A stretch of 64,000 nucleotides of DNA from PALSA-607 sp036509315 (GTDB lineage Bacteria; Actinomycetota; Actinomycetes; Acidothermales; Acidothermaceae): the NCBI GenBank assembly GCA_036509315.1, contig DATCFU010000198.1, forward strand, positions 9,484 to 73,483, given 5' to 3'. The notes below the pieces were generated by a model. It made no database searches. It worked only from the letters and a program-made list of their open reading frames with translations, and was not told the DNA's origin. Shown piece after piece: positions 8,410 to 16,777 of this stretch (position 1 is the first letter of the stretch; the number at the start of each line of letters is the position of its first letter). Position numbers and translations under genes: made by a program.

Positions 8410-8733
8410 CTAGAGGAACGCTTCCAGATCCTTCAACAACGCGGACTTCGACTTGGCGCCGATGATCTGCTTCACGACCTGACCGCCCTTGTACACATTC
8501 AGGGTCGGGATGGAGAGGATCGAGTACGCGCGGGCGGTCTCGGGGTTCTCGTCGATGTTGAGCTTGACTACCCGGACCTTGTCGGCGTGCTCCTTCGCAA
8601 TCTCCTCGAGAACCGGCGCGACCATGCGGCAGGGACCGCACCACTCGGCCCAAAAGTCGACCAGGACCGGGGTGTCGCTGCTAAGGACATCAGTCGCGAA
8701 GGTCTCGTCGGTGACGGACTTGGTGGTTCCCAC
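8410..8733 (-). CDS. trxA: Thioredoxin
   Basis: A 107-residue thioredoxin with the redox centre WCGPC at residues 31-35, the cis-proline region SIPTLNVYKGG, and the normal length. It reduces disulfides in the cytoplasm and is itself reduced by the neighbouring TrxB. GTG start, with a GGAG box upstream. Order trxB-trxA-cwlM on the minus strand matches the mycobacterial trxB2-trxC-cwlM cluster. Confidence 0.96.
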   Translation of the reverse strand: MGTTKSVTDETFATDVLSSDTPVLVDFWAEWCGPCRMVAPVLEEIAKEHADKVRVVKLNIDENPETARAYSILSIPTLNVYKGGQVVKQIIGAKSKSALLKDLEAFL

Positions 8734-8804
8734 GGCGGGCTCCTGTCGGGTTGAACGCTGTTCTTGGTGGATGAAACTCTGGGGCAGAGACAGATTTGGA
8801 GCGG

Positions 8805-9734
8805 TCAGTAGTGTTCCGCTGCCAACCAGCGTTCCGCGTCGAGCGCGGCCGCACAGCCGGTGCCGGCTGCGGTGACCGCCTGCCGGTAGGTGTGGTCGAC
8901 CAGGTCGCCGCAGGCAAAGACTCCGTCGAGGTTCGTGCGGGTCGAGGGAGCTTCGACCTTGACGTAGCCGGCGTCATCGAGATCAACTTGGCCGCGGAAC
9001 AAGTCGCTACGCGGGTCGTGGCCGATCGCGACGAACAAGCCAGTGACCGGCAACTGATCTTCGACACCCGTGACGGTGTCGCGGACCGTGACCCCTGCAA
9101 CCTTGTCGTCGCCGACTACATCGGTCACCTCGGAGTTCCAGCGGAACCCGACCTTGTCGTTCGCGTACGCGCGGTCCTGCATGATCTTGCTCGCGCGCAG
9201 CGCATCGCGACGGTGCACGACGGTGACGCTGCGAGCGAACTTGCTGAGGAATGTCGCTTCCTCAAGGGCAGAGTCGCCGCCACCGACGACCGCGATGTCG
9301 TGGTCACGGAAGAAGAACCCGTCACACGTCGCACAAGCAGAGACACCGTGGCCGAGTAACCGAGCCTCGTTCTCGAGCCCGAGATAGCGATACTTCGAAC
9401 CCGTCGCCAAGATGACGGCGCGCGAGTGGAAGACCTGATCGCCAACATGAACGACCTTCACGGGTCCGGTCAGCTCGACCGCGGTGACGTCATCAGTCAC
9501 CAGCTCGGCACCGAAGCGGGCCGCCTGCTTGCGCAGACTCTCCATTAACTCCGGTCCCATGATCCCGTCGGGAAAGCCGGGGAAGTTCTCCACATCGGTA
9601 GTCGTCATCAGTGCGCCGCCGGCGGCAATCGCGCCCTCGAAAACCAACGGGTGCAAGTCGGCCCGCGCGGCGTAAAGCGCCGCTGTATAACCGGCCGGAC
9701 CGGATCCGATGATGATGAGTTCACGCACGTTCAC
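8805..9734 (-). CDS. trxB: Thioredoxin reductase (NADPH)
   Basis: A 309-residue low-molecular-weight flavoprotein that transfers electrons from NADPH through FAD to thioredoxin. It has the FAD-binding GSGPAGYTAALYAARA at the N-terminus, the redox-active CATC at residues 134-137, a second nucleotide-binding GGGDSALEEA, and the C-terminal FAD contact GVFACGDL. Encoded 71 bp upstream of trxA on the same strand. About 160 bp separates it from the anti-sigma gene, so it may have its own promoter. Confidence 0.97.
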   Translation of the reverse strand: MNVRELIIIGSGPAGYTAALYAARADLHPLVFEGAIAAGGALMTTTDVENFPGFPDGIMGPELMESLRKQAARFGAELVTDDVTAVELTGPVKVVHVGDQVFHSRAVILATGSKYRYLGLENEARLLGHGVSACATCDGFFFRDHDIAVVGGGDSALEEATFLSKFARSVTVVHRRDALRASKIMQDRAYANDKVGFRWNSEVTDVVGDDKVAGVTVRDTVTGVEDQLPVTGLFVAIGHDPRSDLFRGQVDLDDAGYVKVEAPSTRTNLDGVFACGDLVDHTYRQAVTAAGTGCAAALDAERWLAAEHY

Positions 9735-9893
9735 AAAAGACCTACCTCGAAGACGGTCGCCAATCGGGCGACTACGGCCTTCAACAGATCCTAGGCGTCT
9801 GCGATTCCCGACTGGGCAGGCTCGCGACGACCTGTACGGGTAGCCGCAAGATGTGGGTTACCCGGCGGTCCAGGGCCAAGAGAGGCCCGGGAA

Positions 9894-11036
9894 TCAAGGA
9901 CTGGGACTCGGCCCGAGGAAGGTTTCGAAGGTGAACTCCTGATTCGCACAGTTCGCCGTGTCTGCCTCGACGTAGATGTCGAGCTTGTGCGCAACGTCGG
10001 GGTCGGGGAGCACGATGATCGTCGACGGTGCGCCGTTGAACAGTGCGTAATCCACGAGCAGGGGTTGCTCCGCCTTTCCGGCGAGGATCTGGACGCAGCG
10101 CGCTAGGGCGGCGGGGTCGGCCAGCGGTCCGGCAGGCGCCGTGATGGCGTGGTTCGCCGTCCCGCCGTTGAAGACTCCACCCGCGGACGCCGAGGCGGCG
10201 GCCGTCGGTGCGGCGAGCAACGGCCCTGGCGCTGCTGTGCTGGCCGGTGCGGCTGCCGCAGAGGAGGCTGCGGGAGCGAGGGTTGCTGCCGCGGGGGCGG
10301 ACGACGCCGCGGCGGGCGCAGGGGCGGCTGCTGCAGGGGCGGCCGCAGATCCGGCAGCGGCTTCGGAGAGGCCGAACGCCAAGCCGGGGAAGTTTGACGC
10401 GGCGCCGGGGACGTTGCTCGTGACGACGGAGGCGATCTGAGAGCGCAGGCCCGCCGACGTGTAGTCGGTACCAGACGCGATCGTCGCCACGCCGGCAGAC
10501 GTCGTGGCGGCTGGCGCGCTAGCTGTCCTTTTGTCGTTGCTGCCGCTGTGTCCGAGCGCGACAATTCCGACGACAACCACGGCGACCAGCACGACGATGG
10601 ATGCCGCGGCGCCGTATGGCAGCGTCCGCCAGCGCGAAGAGGCTGGCCTAGACCGCCCGGCCGGCTTCGACCGCCGCAATGGCACCACCGTGTCGGCCAC
10701 TCCGCTTGCGGCGATCGGCGTGCTTGACGCCCTCGCCGCAAGCAGGGCAGCTTCGATGCGCTCAGCAACGTCTGGCGGCATGGGCACTGGTGGCAGGGCA
10801 CGCAAGGTTTCGCGAACGCGGCGCAGGGCCTCGAGGTCAGCGGTGCACGCGGCGCAGCCAGCGACATGGGAGAGCAACTCTGCTGTGCGTGGATTTGCTG
10901 TGCGTGGATCTGCAGCGCGTGGATCCACTGTCTGCGGACCCGTCGCGTCGGCAGGTGGGGCCGTTTCGGAGGCTGGCGCGGTATCGCGATCTGCGAGTTC
11001 CGCGAGCGTCTCGAGGTCCGGGTGCGGGGTCTTCAC
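9894..11036 (-). CDS. Probable anti-sigma factor paired with SigM (membrane, zinc-finger type)
   Basis: The N-terminal region contains HVAGCAAC, the HxxxCxxC signature of zinc-binding anti-sigma (ZAS) domains. One transmembrane helix follows (about residues 137-160, AAASIVVLVAVVVVGIVALG), then a long Ala/Pro/Ser-rich periplasmic linker and a C-terminal folded-looking domain ending FETFLGPSPSP. It starts 4 bp inside the sigM stop, so they are translationally coupled; M. tuberculosis has the same sigM-rsmA pair. Odd features are the 15-bp tandem repeat coding DPRTANPRTAE before the zinc motif and the roughly 90-residue Ala-rich spacer. Confidence 0.8.
   Translation of the reverse strand: MKTPHPDLETLAELADRDTAPASETAPPADATGPQTVDPRAADPRTANPRTAELLSHVAGCAACTADLEALRRVRETLRALPPVPMPPDVAERIEAALLAARASSTPIAASGVADTVVPLRRSKPAGRSRPASSRWRTLPYGAAASIVVLVAVVVVGIVALGHSGSNDKRTASAPAATTSAGVATIASGTDYTSAGLRSQIASVVTSNVPGAASNFPGLAFGLSEAAAGSAAAPAAAAPAPAAASSAPAAATLAPAASSAAAAPASTAAPGPLLAAPTAAASASAGGVFNGGTANHAITAPAGPLADPAALARCVQILAGKAEQPLLVDYALFNGAPSTIIVLPDPDVAHKLDIYVEADTANCANQEFTFETFLGPSPSP
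10882..10926. repeat. Three 15-bp tandem repeats in the anti-sigma N-terminus
   Basis: Units of the form GCTGTGCGTGGATTT, GCTGTGCGTGGATCT and GCAGCGCGTGGATCC follow each other. On the coding strand they give a pentapeptide repeat (DPR-TA, NPR-TA type) just ahead of the HxxxCxxC zinc motif, so copy-number change would lengthen the linker in frame. Confidence 0.85.
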
Positions 11037-11746
11037 CGGAGGTCCTCTCGGGATGGGTTCATCGGTGGTTCGACGCGGTCAGTGCCGGTGGGGTTCCGCA
11101 GTTGCGCGCCGGGGTCGGGTTCGCGCTCGATACCGGGGTCGGGTCCGCGGCCGACGTGCGGGTCTGGCGCGCCTCGTAGATGCGACAGCAGCGGGACCAA
11201 CTTCGCTCGCCCACGAGCGCACCGGCTCTTGATCGTTCCCGACGGCACCTCCAGCATCGCGGCGACCTCGTCGACGGGATACCCCTCGATGTCGACGAGC
11301 ACGATCGCGGCCCGCTGCTCAGCCGGCAACGTCGCGAGTGCGGCGTGCACGTCGGCTGCGGTGTCACGGTCGGCATACTCGTCGCGGGCGATGCTCGGCG
11401 CGTGGTCGTCGTCGGGAAGGGGGCTGGTCGGATGTGCGGCTCGTCGCCGCAACCGGTCGAGGCACGCGTTTACGACGATCCGGTGCAGCCATGTGCTGAC
11501 CTTGGCGTCGCCGCGAAACGAAGCCGCATGGCGCATTGCGGAGATGAGTGCTTCTTGGACGGCGTCGGCCGCGTCCTCAGGATCACCCGTCGTCCGCAGA
11601 GCGACTGCCCAGAGCTGGTCGCGGTGCCGCCTGAAGATCTCGGTGAAGGCGGCCGGGTCGCCGTCAAGATGGCGGTGCAGCAGCTCGACGTCTGGGTCGG
11701 TCGCCATCGCGCCGTCCGCAACGCCGTCCGTCACCCCGTCCGTCAC
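11033..11746 (-). CDS. sigM: ECF RNA polymerase sigma factor SigM
   Basis: Group 4 sigma factor with region 2 (FTEIFRRHRDQLWAVALR, DAADAVQEALISA) and region 4 (ALATLPAEQRAAIVLVDIEG, then VPSGTIKSRCARGRAKL). It sits in the conserved place between the pseudokinase/murJ genes and its membrane anti-sigma factor, and probably directs an envelope-stress regulon. The C-terminus has a roughly 45-residue Pro/Asp-rich tail. The first residues are a 12-bp DNA repeat (TDGV-TDGV-ADGA) giving several candidate starts; the ATG at 11707 is an alternative. No clear Shine-Dalgarno was seen for either start. Confidence 0.88.
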   Translation of the reverse strand: MTDGVTDGVADGAMATDPDVELLHRHLDGDPAAFTEIFRRHRDQLWAVALRTTGDPEDAADAVQEALISAMRHAASFRGDAKVSTWLHRIVVNACLDRLRRRAAHPTSPLPDDDHAPSIARDEYADRDTAADVHAALATLPAEQRAAIVLVDIEGYPVDEVAAMLEVPSGTIKSRCARGRAKLVPLLSHLRGAPDPHVGRGPDPGIEREPDPGAQLRNPTGTDRVEPPMNPSREDLR

Positions 11747-11771
11747 GCGGCGAAGCCTACCGAGGGCACTT

Positions 11772-13370
11772 TCACGACAGGAAGGTCATTTCGGCAATGC
11801 CACCCTGAAAGCCAGTGCCGGAGGCGGGCAACTTCGTGAGCCACACCAGCCAGTAGCGAGCGGCGGTCGGGGTGGCTAGTCGCAGTGTGACGTCGTTTGG
11901 TGCACTGGTTTGAGCTGCAGCGAGTGTCATCGCCTTCTCGTTGGCCGGCGCGGAGTCGCTTTCGAACAACTCGACCGATGTGCCGTTGCCGACCAGCACG
12001 AGGTGCACTGCCGAGACCTTCCGGGCGCTGCCAAGGTCCATAAGCAAGCCCACGCCAGGCTTGAGCTTGCCGAGGTCGGCAGTTCGGTAGATCTGGGTGC
12101 GCCACATGGTCGTGGGGCTGCCGTCGACGGCACGGGGAGCCTCCGATACGTGCGGATCGTCGTGCTTGCCGTAGGGGTCGAACTCGGTGACGAGGCCGGG
12201 GGCAATGGCGCCGGCTTGGGCCACAGCCCCGGCGGCCGCACTCGACGTGGTCTTCGGGGTCGGGGTCAGCGTCGGGGTCAGCGCTGCAGGCTCGGCGCCC
12301 CGAACGAAGCTCAAGTAGCCATGCTTCCCGCCTACCAACAAACCCGCGACCACGACAGCCAGCAACAAAACGCCGATGCCGACTGCCCAGCGCTGCCACA
12401 CCTGCACCGGCACCAGGCGGTTGTTGATCAAGCGGGGTTGGCGGGTCTCCAGGTCGATGATGGGTCCGCTGTCGGCTCCGTACGGATGGGCATCTTCGGT
12501 CGACGCGCGTAGTGGCCCCAGCGCGGCCGCAAACTCAGCCGGCGAGACGATTTCCGGTAGTCCGCGCAGCAGCGTCTCGTCACCCAACGCCTGCGCAACG
12601 ACCTCATCAACCTCACGCGGCACCCCGCCGCGCACCTGACGCGGAGTTCGCAAGTGACCCTCGGTGTAGGGCGCCGGTGGCAGCGCACTGTCGACCGGGA
12701 GTCCGGGCCACCGGGCGGTCAACGCTGCATACAGGAGATTCGCTAGGCCCACAGCGTCGATCCGCCCGCGCTCGGCTTCACCGGCATCGCCGGCGTAAAG
12801 CGATGGCGCAATCGTGGCCGGGTCGGACCTGTCAGACCCGTCCGCGCCGAGCGGCGGGAGTGGTGCGGCGCTACGGGCGGTATATCCGGCCAAGCCGATG
12901 CCGACGAGGCGTGGCGCTCCGGTCGCGGTGAACAGCACGCTGCGTGGTGTCAGCGACAACCCGTGTAAGCCGACGTTGTGGGCGGCGGCAACCCCGATCG
13001 CCAGGTCGGAGAGGAGATCCACCGCAACCGCGGGGTCGAGCGGACCGGTCAACAGTTGGCTTTCCAGCGATCCGCCAGACAGAAATTCGGTCACCACGAA
13101 CGCAAACCCCGGTGCTTCACCGGCGTCATACACGCGGACGACGGCGGCGTGCGTCAGGCCGGCCGCTGCGCGCGCACCCGCAAGCACTTCAGGAACGCCA
13201 GGGTCGTCGCCGCGCACCAGCAAGATTGCGACCGGGCGCGCGAGAACCTCGTCATAGGCCCGCCACAGCTTGCCGACCCGCTCGGTCTCGGTCTCGCCAG
13301 TTAGCGGCGATTCGATCCGGTAGCGCTCGGCGACCAGTAGGCCCGGTGCCACGGCCGGTGCGCCGCCCAC
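11772..13370 (-). CDS. Membrane pseudokinase with extracellular discoidin-like domain (MviN/MurJ partner)
   Basis: The N-terminal half has a protein-kinase fold but lacks catalytic residues: the VAIK lysine is replaced (PVAILLV), the HRD loop reads HGLSLTPRSV, and the DFG loop is VGIGLAG. A transmembrane helix follows (WAVGIGVLLLAVVVAGLLVGG, about residue 330), then an extracellular domain of about 150 residues resembling an F5/8 type C (discoidin-like) fold. In M. tuberculosis the same two modules are fused to the C-terminus of MviN/MurJ, where phosphorylation recruits FhaA. Here the pseudokinase is a separate gene, probably still controlling lipid II export. Confidence 0.85.
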   Translation of the reverse strand: MGGAPAVAPGLLVAERYRIESPLTGETETERVGKLWRAYDEVLARPVAILLVRGDDPGVPEVLAGARAAAGLTHAAVVRVYDAGEAPGFAFVVTEFLSGGSLESQLLTGPLDPAVAVDLLSDLAIGVAAAHNVGLHGLSLTPRSVLFTATGAPRLVGIGLAGYTARSAAPLPPLGADGSDRSDPATIAPSLYAGDAGEAERGRIDAVGLANLLYAALTARWPGLPVDSALPPAPYTEGHLRTPRQVRGGVPREVDEVVAQALGDETLLRGLPEIVSPAEFAAALGPLRASTEDAHPYGADSGPIIDLETRQPRLINNRLVPVQVWQRWAVGIGVLLLAVVVAGLLVGGKHGYLSFVRGAEPAALTPTLTPTPKTTSSAAAGAVAQAGAIAPGLVTEFDPYGKHDDPHVSEAPRAVDGSPTTMWRTQIYRTADLGKLKPGVGLLMDLGSARKVSAVHLVLVGNGTSVELFESDSAPANEKAMTLAAAQTSAPNDVTLRLATPTAARYWLVWLTKLPASGTGFQGGIAEMTFLS

Positions 13371-13417
13371 AGCAGACCTCCCGCGGTGCTATGCGCCTTT
13401 CGGTTCATGCTATTGCG

Positions 13418-14551
13418 TCAGCCGATGCGAACCGCGCCGATGTAGCCGTCCAGATAGACGGGTTGAACTTGAACGTTCACGCCCGTGTGTGGCGCGGCGA
13501 GCATTAACCCGTTGCCGACGTAGATCGCGACGTGATGGATGGTCGTGGGATCCGAAATGTCGGTCGCCCAGAAGAGTAGGTCGCCAGGTTCGATCTGGCC
13601 GAGGGCAATCTTGTTCGGTATGGCCGCGTACTGATCGGCTGCCGTGCGCGGAATCAGCACACCAGCCCGCGCGAACGCCCATTGGGTCAGGCCCGAACAA
13701 TCCCAACTGTCGGGCCCCGACCCGCCGTACACGTAAGGCTTCCCGATCTGGGATTGCGCCGCCTGGATCGCGAGCAGCGCAGTGCGGCTGACGCCGCCGG
13801 TGTCGACCAGACCGACAGCAGCCGCGGCGGTTCGGGCGGCGGCCAACGTCGCTGCGTCACGCGCAGCGGCCTCGGCGGCCACTTGGGCCTGAAATTGCTG
13901 CTCCAGCGTGACAATCTGGGCGTTCGCACCCTGAAGCGCTGCCTGCTGTTCGGCGAGCGCGTTTTGCGCGTCCGTAGTCGCGTTCGCGGCCTGGGCCGTC
14001 AACTCATCCTGCTTGGTGCGCAAGCTGTCGACCTGAGCGTTCGCGGCTGCGGCCGCGTGTTGCGCGGCTCCGACGGTGGCCAGGGCGTCGGTGTCCGCAT
14101 CGGAAACGACCTGGACGCTGTGGATCCCGGCCTGGAGTTGCCCTGGGTTTTTGCCGCTCAACACGCTGGCATAGAGACCAGTGATGCCACCGGACATGTA
14201 CAGCGCACGTGTCGTCGTGTCAGCGACGGCACGCGCCTCGTCGACGGCCTCGGTTGCCGCCGTGGCGGCGCGTGTTGCCTGCTCCTGAGTGATGACGAGC
14301 CGTACGAGCGACGCCTGGGCACCGTCGTACCGCTCGCTCGCTTGCTCGACTTCCAGCTGCAGCTTGCTGACCTCTGCTTGTAGCTGCCGAGCTTGGGTCT
14401 CGGCATCGGTAAGCGGATCCGCGTGCGCTGTGAGAACTACCCCTGAAGCCGCCGGCAGGTTGCTGGTAGCGGAGGCATTCGCAACAGTCGCCATAGCCGC
14501 CATGGTTGTCAGCAGCGCAAGGGCGGCCGACGTCATTCGGCGGCCCGTCAT
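13418..14551 (-). CDS. Secreted NlpC/P60 peptidoglycan endopeptidase, RipA-like
   Basis: Has an N-terminal signal peptide (ALALLTTMAAMATVANASA), then a long coiled coil (about residues 48-245), and a C-terminal NlpC/P60 cysteine peptidase domain. The catalytic Cys is C285 in DSWDCSGL, with His near residue 340 (TIHHVAIYVGNG) and a third polar residue region at APHTG. The architecture matches RipA-like hydrolases that cut D-Glu-mDAP bonds during division. It overlaps the upstream small membrane gene by 4 bp and lies between murJ and the pseudokinase, a place where mycobacteria have no gene. Confidence 0.88.
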   Translation of the reverse strand: MTGRRMTSAALALLTTMAAMATVANASATSNLPAASGVVLTAHADPLTDAETQARQLQAEVSKLQLEVEQASERYDGAQASLVRLVITQEQATRAATAATEAVDEARAVADTTTRALYMSGGITGLYASVLSGKNPGQLQAGIHSVQVVSDADTDALATVGAAQHAAAAANAQVDSLRTKQDELTAQAANATTDAQNALAEQQAALQGANAQIVTLEQQFQAQVAAEAAARDAATLAAARTAAAAVGLVDTGGVSRTALLAIQAAQSQIGKPYVYGGSGPDSWDCSGLTQWAFARAGVLIPRTAADQYAAIPNKIALGQIEPGDLLFWATDISDPTTIHHVAIYVGNGLMLAAPHTGVNVQVQPVYLDGYIGAVRIG

Positions 14552-14976
14552 GACGTCGCGTCCGCTTTACCCGAACCCTTGACGATCACCGTTGCCCACG
14601 ACCGGAGCGGGCCGATGTGACGAATAACCAGCGTTGAGGCGTCGCGCACAAGCTTGAGGTGCACGGTTCCGTCGGTGCCGACGCTGAGGCTGTTCGGCAG
14701 CACTGTCTCGTCGTGTTGGGACGCCGAGTTTTGCGCTGCGAGCAAGGTAGGTGCGAGTGCACCCTTGTCACTCACCCACGCTGTCGCGGCGGCGGCGGCC
14801 GCTGAGTTGGCATCGTCTTGCGCGCTGACATGAGCGACAGCGATCGACAGCCCATCGAAGCCGACGACTGCGATTACCGCGATGACCAGGACCACGCGCG
14901 TCAGCCAGCTGAGAATGACGTCACCCGTATCGGGCGCGACATCGTCCAGCCTGCGAGCCCAATCCTTGGTACTCAA
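14548..14976 (-). CDS. Small membrane protein of unknown function, coupled to the NlpC/P60 gene
   Basis: 142 residues. After a charged N-terminus (KDWARRLDDVAPDTGD) comes one transmembrane helix (VVLVIAVIAVVGFDGLSIAV, about residues 28-48), then an extracytoplasmic alanine-rich helix and a small beta-rich end. The N-terminal charged stretch followed by a helix resembles TadE-like or pseudopilin-like proteins, but I cannot assign it. The stop overlaps the NlpC/P60 start by 4 bp, so the two products are probably made together and may interact, for example by holding the hydrolase at the membrane. Confidence 0.72.
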   Translation of the reverse strand: MSTKDWARRLDDVAPDTGDVILSWLTRVVLVIAVIAVVGFDGLSIAVAHVSAQDDANSAAAAAATAWVSDKGALAPTLLAAQNSASQHDETVLPNSLSVGTDGTVHLKLVRDASTLVIRHIGPLRSWATVIVKGSGKADATS

Positions 14977-15079
14977 GAGCGTGTCACCTCGACCGTTACG
15001 TCGGCGCTAGGACGGTTCGCCTTGAGCTTTCTCGGGCGTGGTGGAGGCTGATTGGTCGCATCTCACGAGGCCATTTGGC

Positions 15080-16777
15080 CTAGTGAGAGGTCCCGGCGAC
15101 GCGGGCCCGGACCGCGTCGAGGATCCGGGTCGCCTCACTGATTCGCATCCGTGAAGCGGCAGTCGCCAGGACGCCGAGGCCGATGCCGCCACCGGCTACG
15201 AGCGCGACGATGCTGCCGGTGACACCACGGCCGAGCAGGACGCCGGTCAGCTCGGCAAGCCCGTATGCAGCGCCGCCTGCGACGGCCGCCGCGAGCGTCA
15301 CCCTGACGTATGTCTGGGTGACTCGCTGGCCGTCGATGCCGTCGAGACGGCGACCCAGCGCTCTCGCCGTCATGACGAAAGCGACCCAGTAGGAGGCGGC
15401 GAACCCAAGGGCGAGCCCGACGACTCGTGATCCGGGTGGCAGTGCGAGGTACAGGCCGACGTCTGCCCCGACGTTGACCAGGGTCGCGACGACGTTGATG
15501 AGTGCAGGTGTGCGGGTGTCGTGTAAGGCGTAGAACGCGCGGAGCAACAGCTGGAACATCGCGAATGGCACCAGCCCGGTGCTGAACGCGACAAGTACCC
15601 AGCCGATGTAGCGCGCGTCTGCTGCGCTGACGCGCGTGTGTGGGAGGCATCGAAAAATGACCGTTGTGATCTCGGGCGCCAGTGCGATCAGCATGACGGT
15701 CGCAGGGACGACGGCGACGCCGCTGGTACGCAGGCCTGTCGACAGATCAGCCCGCAAATCATTGAACCGGCCCTGCGCTGCGTGGGCACTCATGCGCGGC
15801 AGTAACGCCGTGATGATGGACACCGCGACGATCGCGTACGGCAGCTGGAACAGCTGATAGGCGTAGGTGTAGGCCGAGAAGGTGTCGGTGTGGCCGATGC
15901 GATGCGCTACGGCTGCCCGGCCCGCGGCCTTCCCGAGGTTGGTGACGATGACGAACCCGAGCTGGTTCACCGCGACATAGGCCAGTACCCAACCGCCGAG
16001 GGTGACCGCTTCGCCCAAGCCATTGCCGCGCCAGTCGAACCTCGGTCGCCATCGAAAACCCGATGCGCGAAGGGACGGCCAGAGCGCGAGGGTTTGCAGG
16101 ACGACGCCTGCCGTCGTCCCAATGCCAATGAGTCGGATCTCACCGTTGGTGAGAGTGACCTGCAGGTTGGTCAGCTTCGCTACTGGAACGGCCTCGGTGA
16201 CGGAGATGAAAAGCAGGCCAGTGCCGATGAGGACGAGATTGTTCAATACCGGAGCCCACATCGGCGCCGCGAAGCGGCCACGGGTATTGAGAATCGCGCC
16301 GATTGTGGCGCTGAGTCCGTAGAAGAAGACCTGCGGCAAGAAGTACCGCGCGAACGTCACCGACAACGAGCGCTGCTGACCGGTGAGGCCTTCTGCGTAA
16401 ACGTCGATGATGAGCGGCGCGGCGAGCACACCCACCACCGTGCAAACGCCGAGCACGACCGCAACGACGGTAAGTAGGCGCTGCGCGTACAACTCGCCGG
16501 CCTGCGCGTCGTCCCTGACCGCTGTTACCAGGAGTGGGACGACGACGCTGGTGAGGATGCCGCCGAGCAGCAGGTCGTAGATTGCGTTTGGGATTGTGTT
16601 CGGGATGTTGTACGTCTCAGCCAGTGCGCCGCTGCCTAGGGCCGCCGCGAGGACGACCGTCCTAACGAACCCGGTACCGCGCGAGGCAACGGTCCCGATC
16701 GCCATGACCGTGCTTGATCGGGCCAGGCTGCTGTGGGGTGTGCCGGCCCTGCTGTCGGAGCCGTCCGCGATCGTCAC
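15080..16777 (-). CDS. murJ: Lipid II flippase MurJ (MviN)
   Basis: A 565-residue polytopic membrane protein of the MOP exporter superfamily with about 14 hydrophobic segments. The N-terminus contains the family-typical SRGTGFVRTVVLAAALGSGALAE-like opening and FARYFLPQVFFYGLSA. It flips the peptidoglycan precursor lipid II to the outer face. Unlike mycobacterial MviN it ends soon after the last membrane helices, without the pseudokinase and discoidin-like domains, which are encoded downstream as a separate gene. The start overlaps the DUF6049 stop by 4 bp. Confidence 0.95.
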   Translation of the reverse strand: MTIADGSDSRAGTPHSSLARSSTVMAIGTVASRGTGFVRTVVLAAALGSGALAETYNIPNTIPNAIYDLLLGGILTSVVVPLLVTAVRDDAQAGELYAQRLLTVVAVVLGVCTVVGVLAAPLIIDVYAEGLTGQQRSLSVTFARYFLPQVFFYGLSATIGAILNTRGRFAAPMWAPVLNNLVLIGTGLLFISVTEAVPVAKLTNLQVTLTNGEIRLIGIGTTAGVVLQTLALWPSLRASGFRWRPRFDWRGNGLGEAVTLGGWVLAYVAVNQLGFVIVTNLGKAAGRAAVAHRIGHTDTFSAYTYAYQLFQLPYAIVAVSIITALLPRMSAHAAQGRFNDLRADLSTGLRTSGVAVVPATVMLIALAPEITTVIFRCLPHTRVSAADARYIGWVLVAFSTGLVPFAMFQLLLRAFYALHDTRTPALINVVATLVNVGADVGLYLALPPGSRVVGLALGFAASYWVAFVMTARALGRRLDGIDGQRVTQTYVRVTLAAAVAGGAAYGLAELTGVLLGRGVTGSIVALVAGGGIGLGVLATAASRMRISEATRILDAVRARVAGTSH

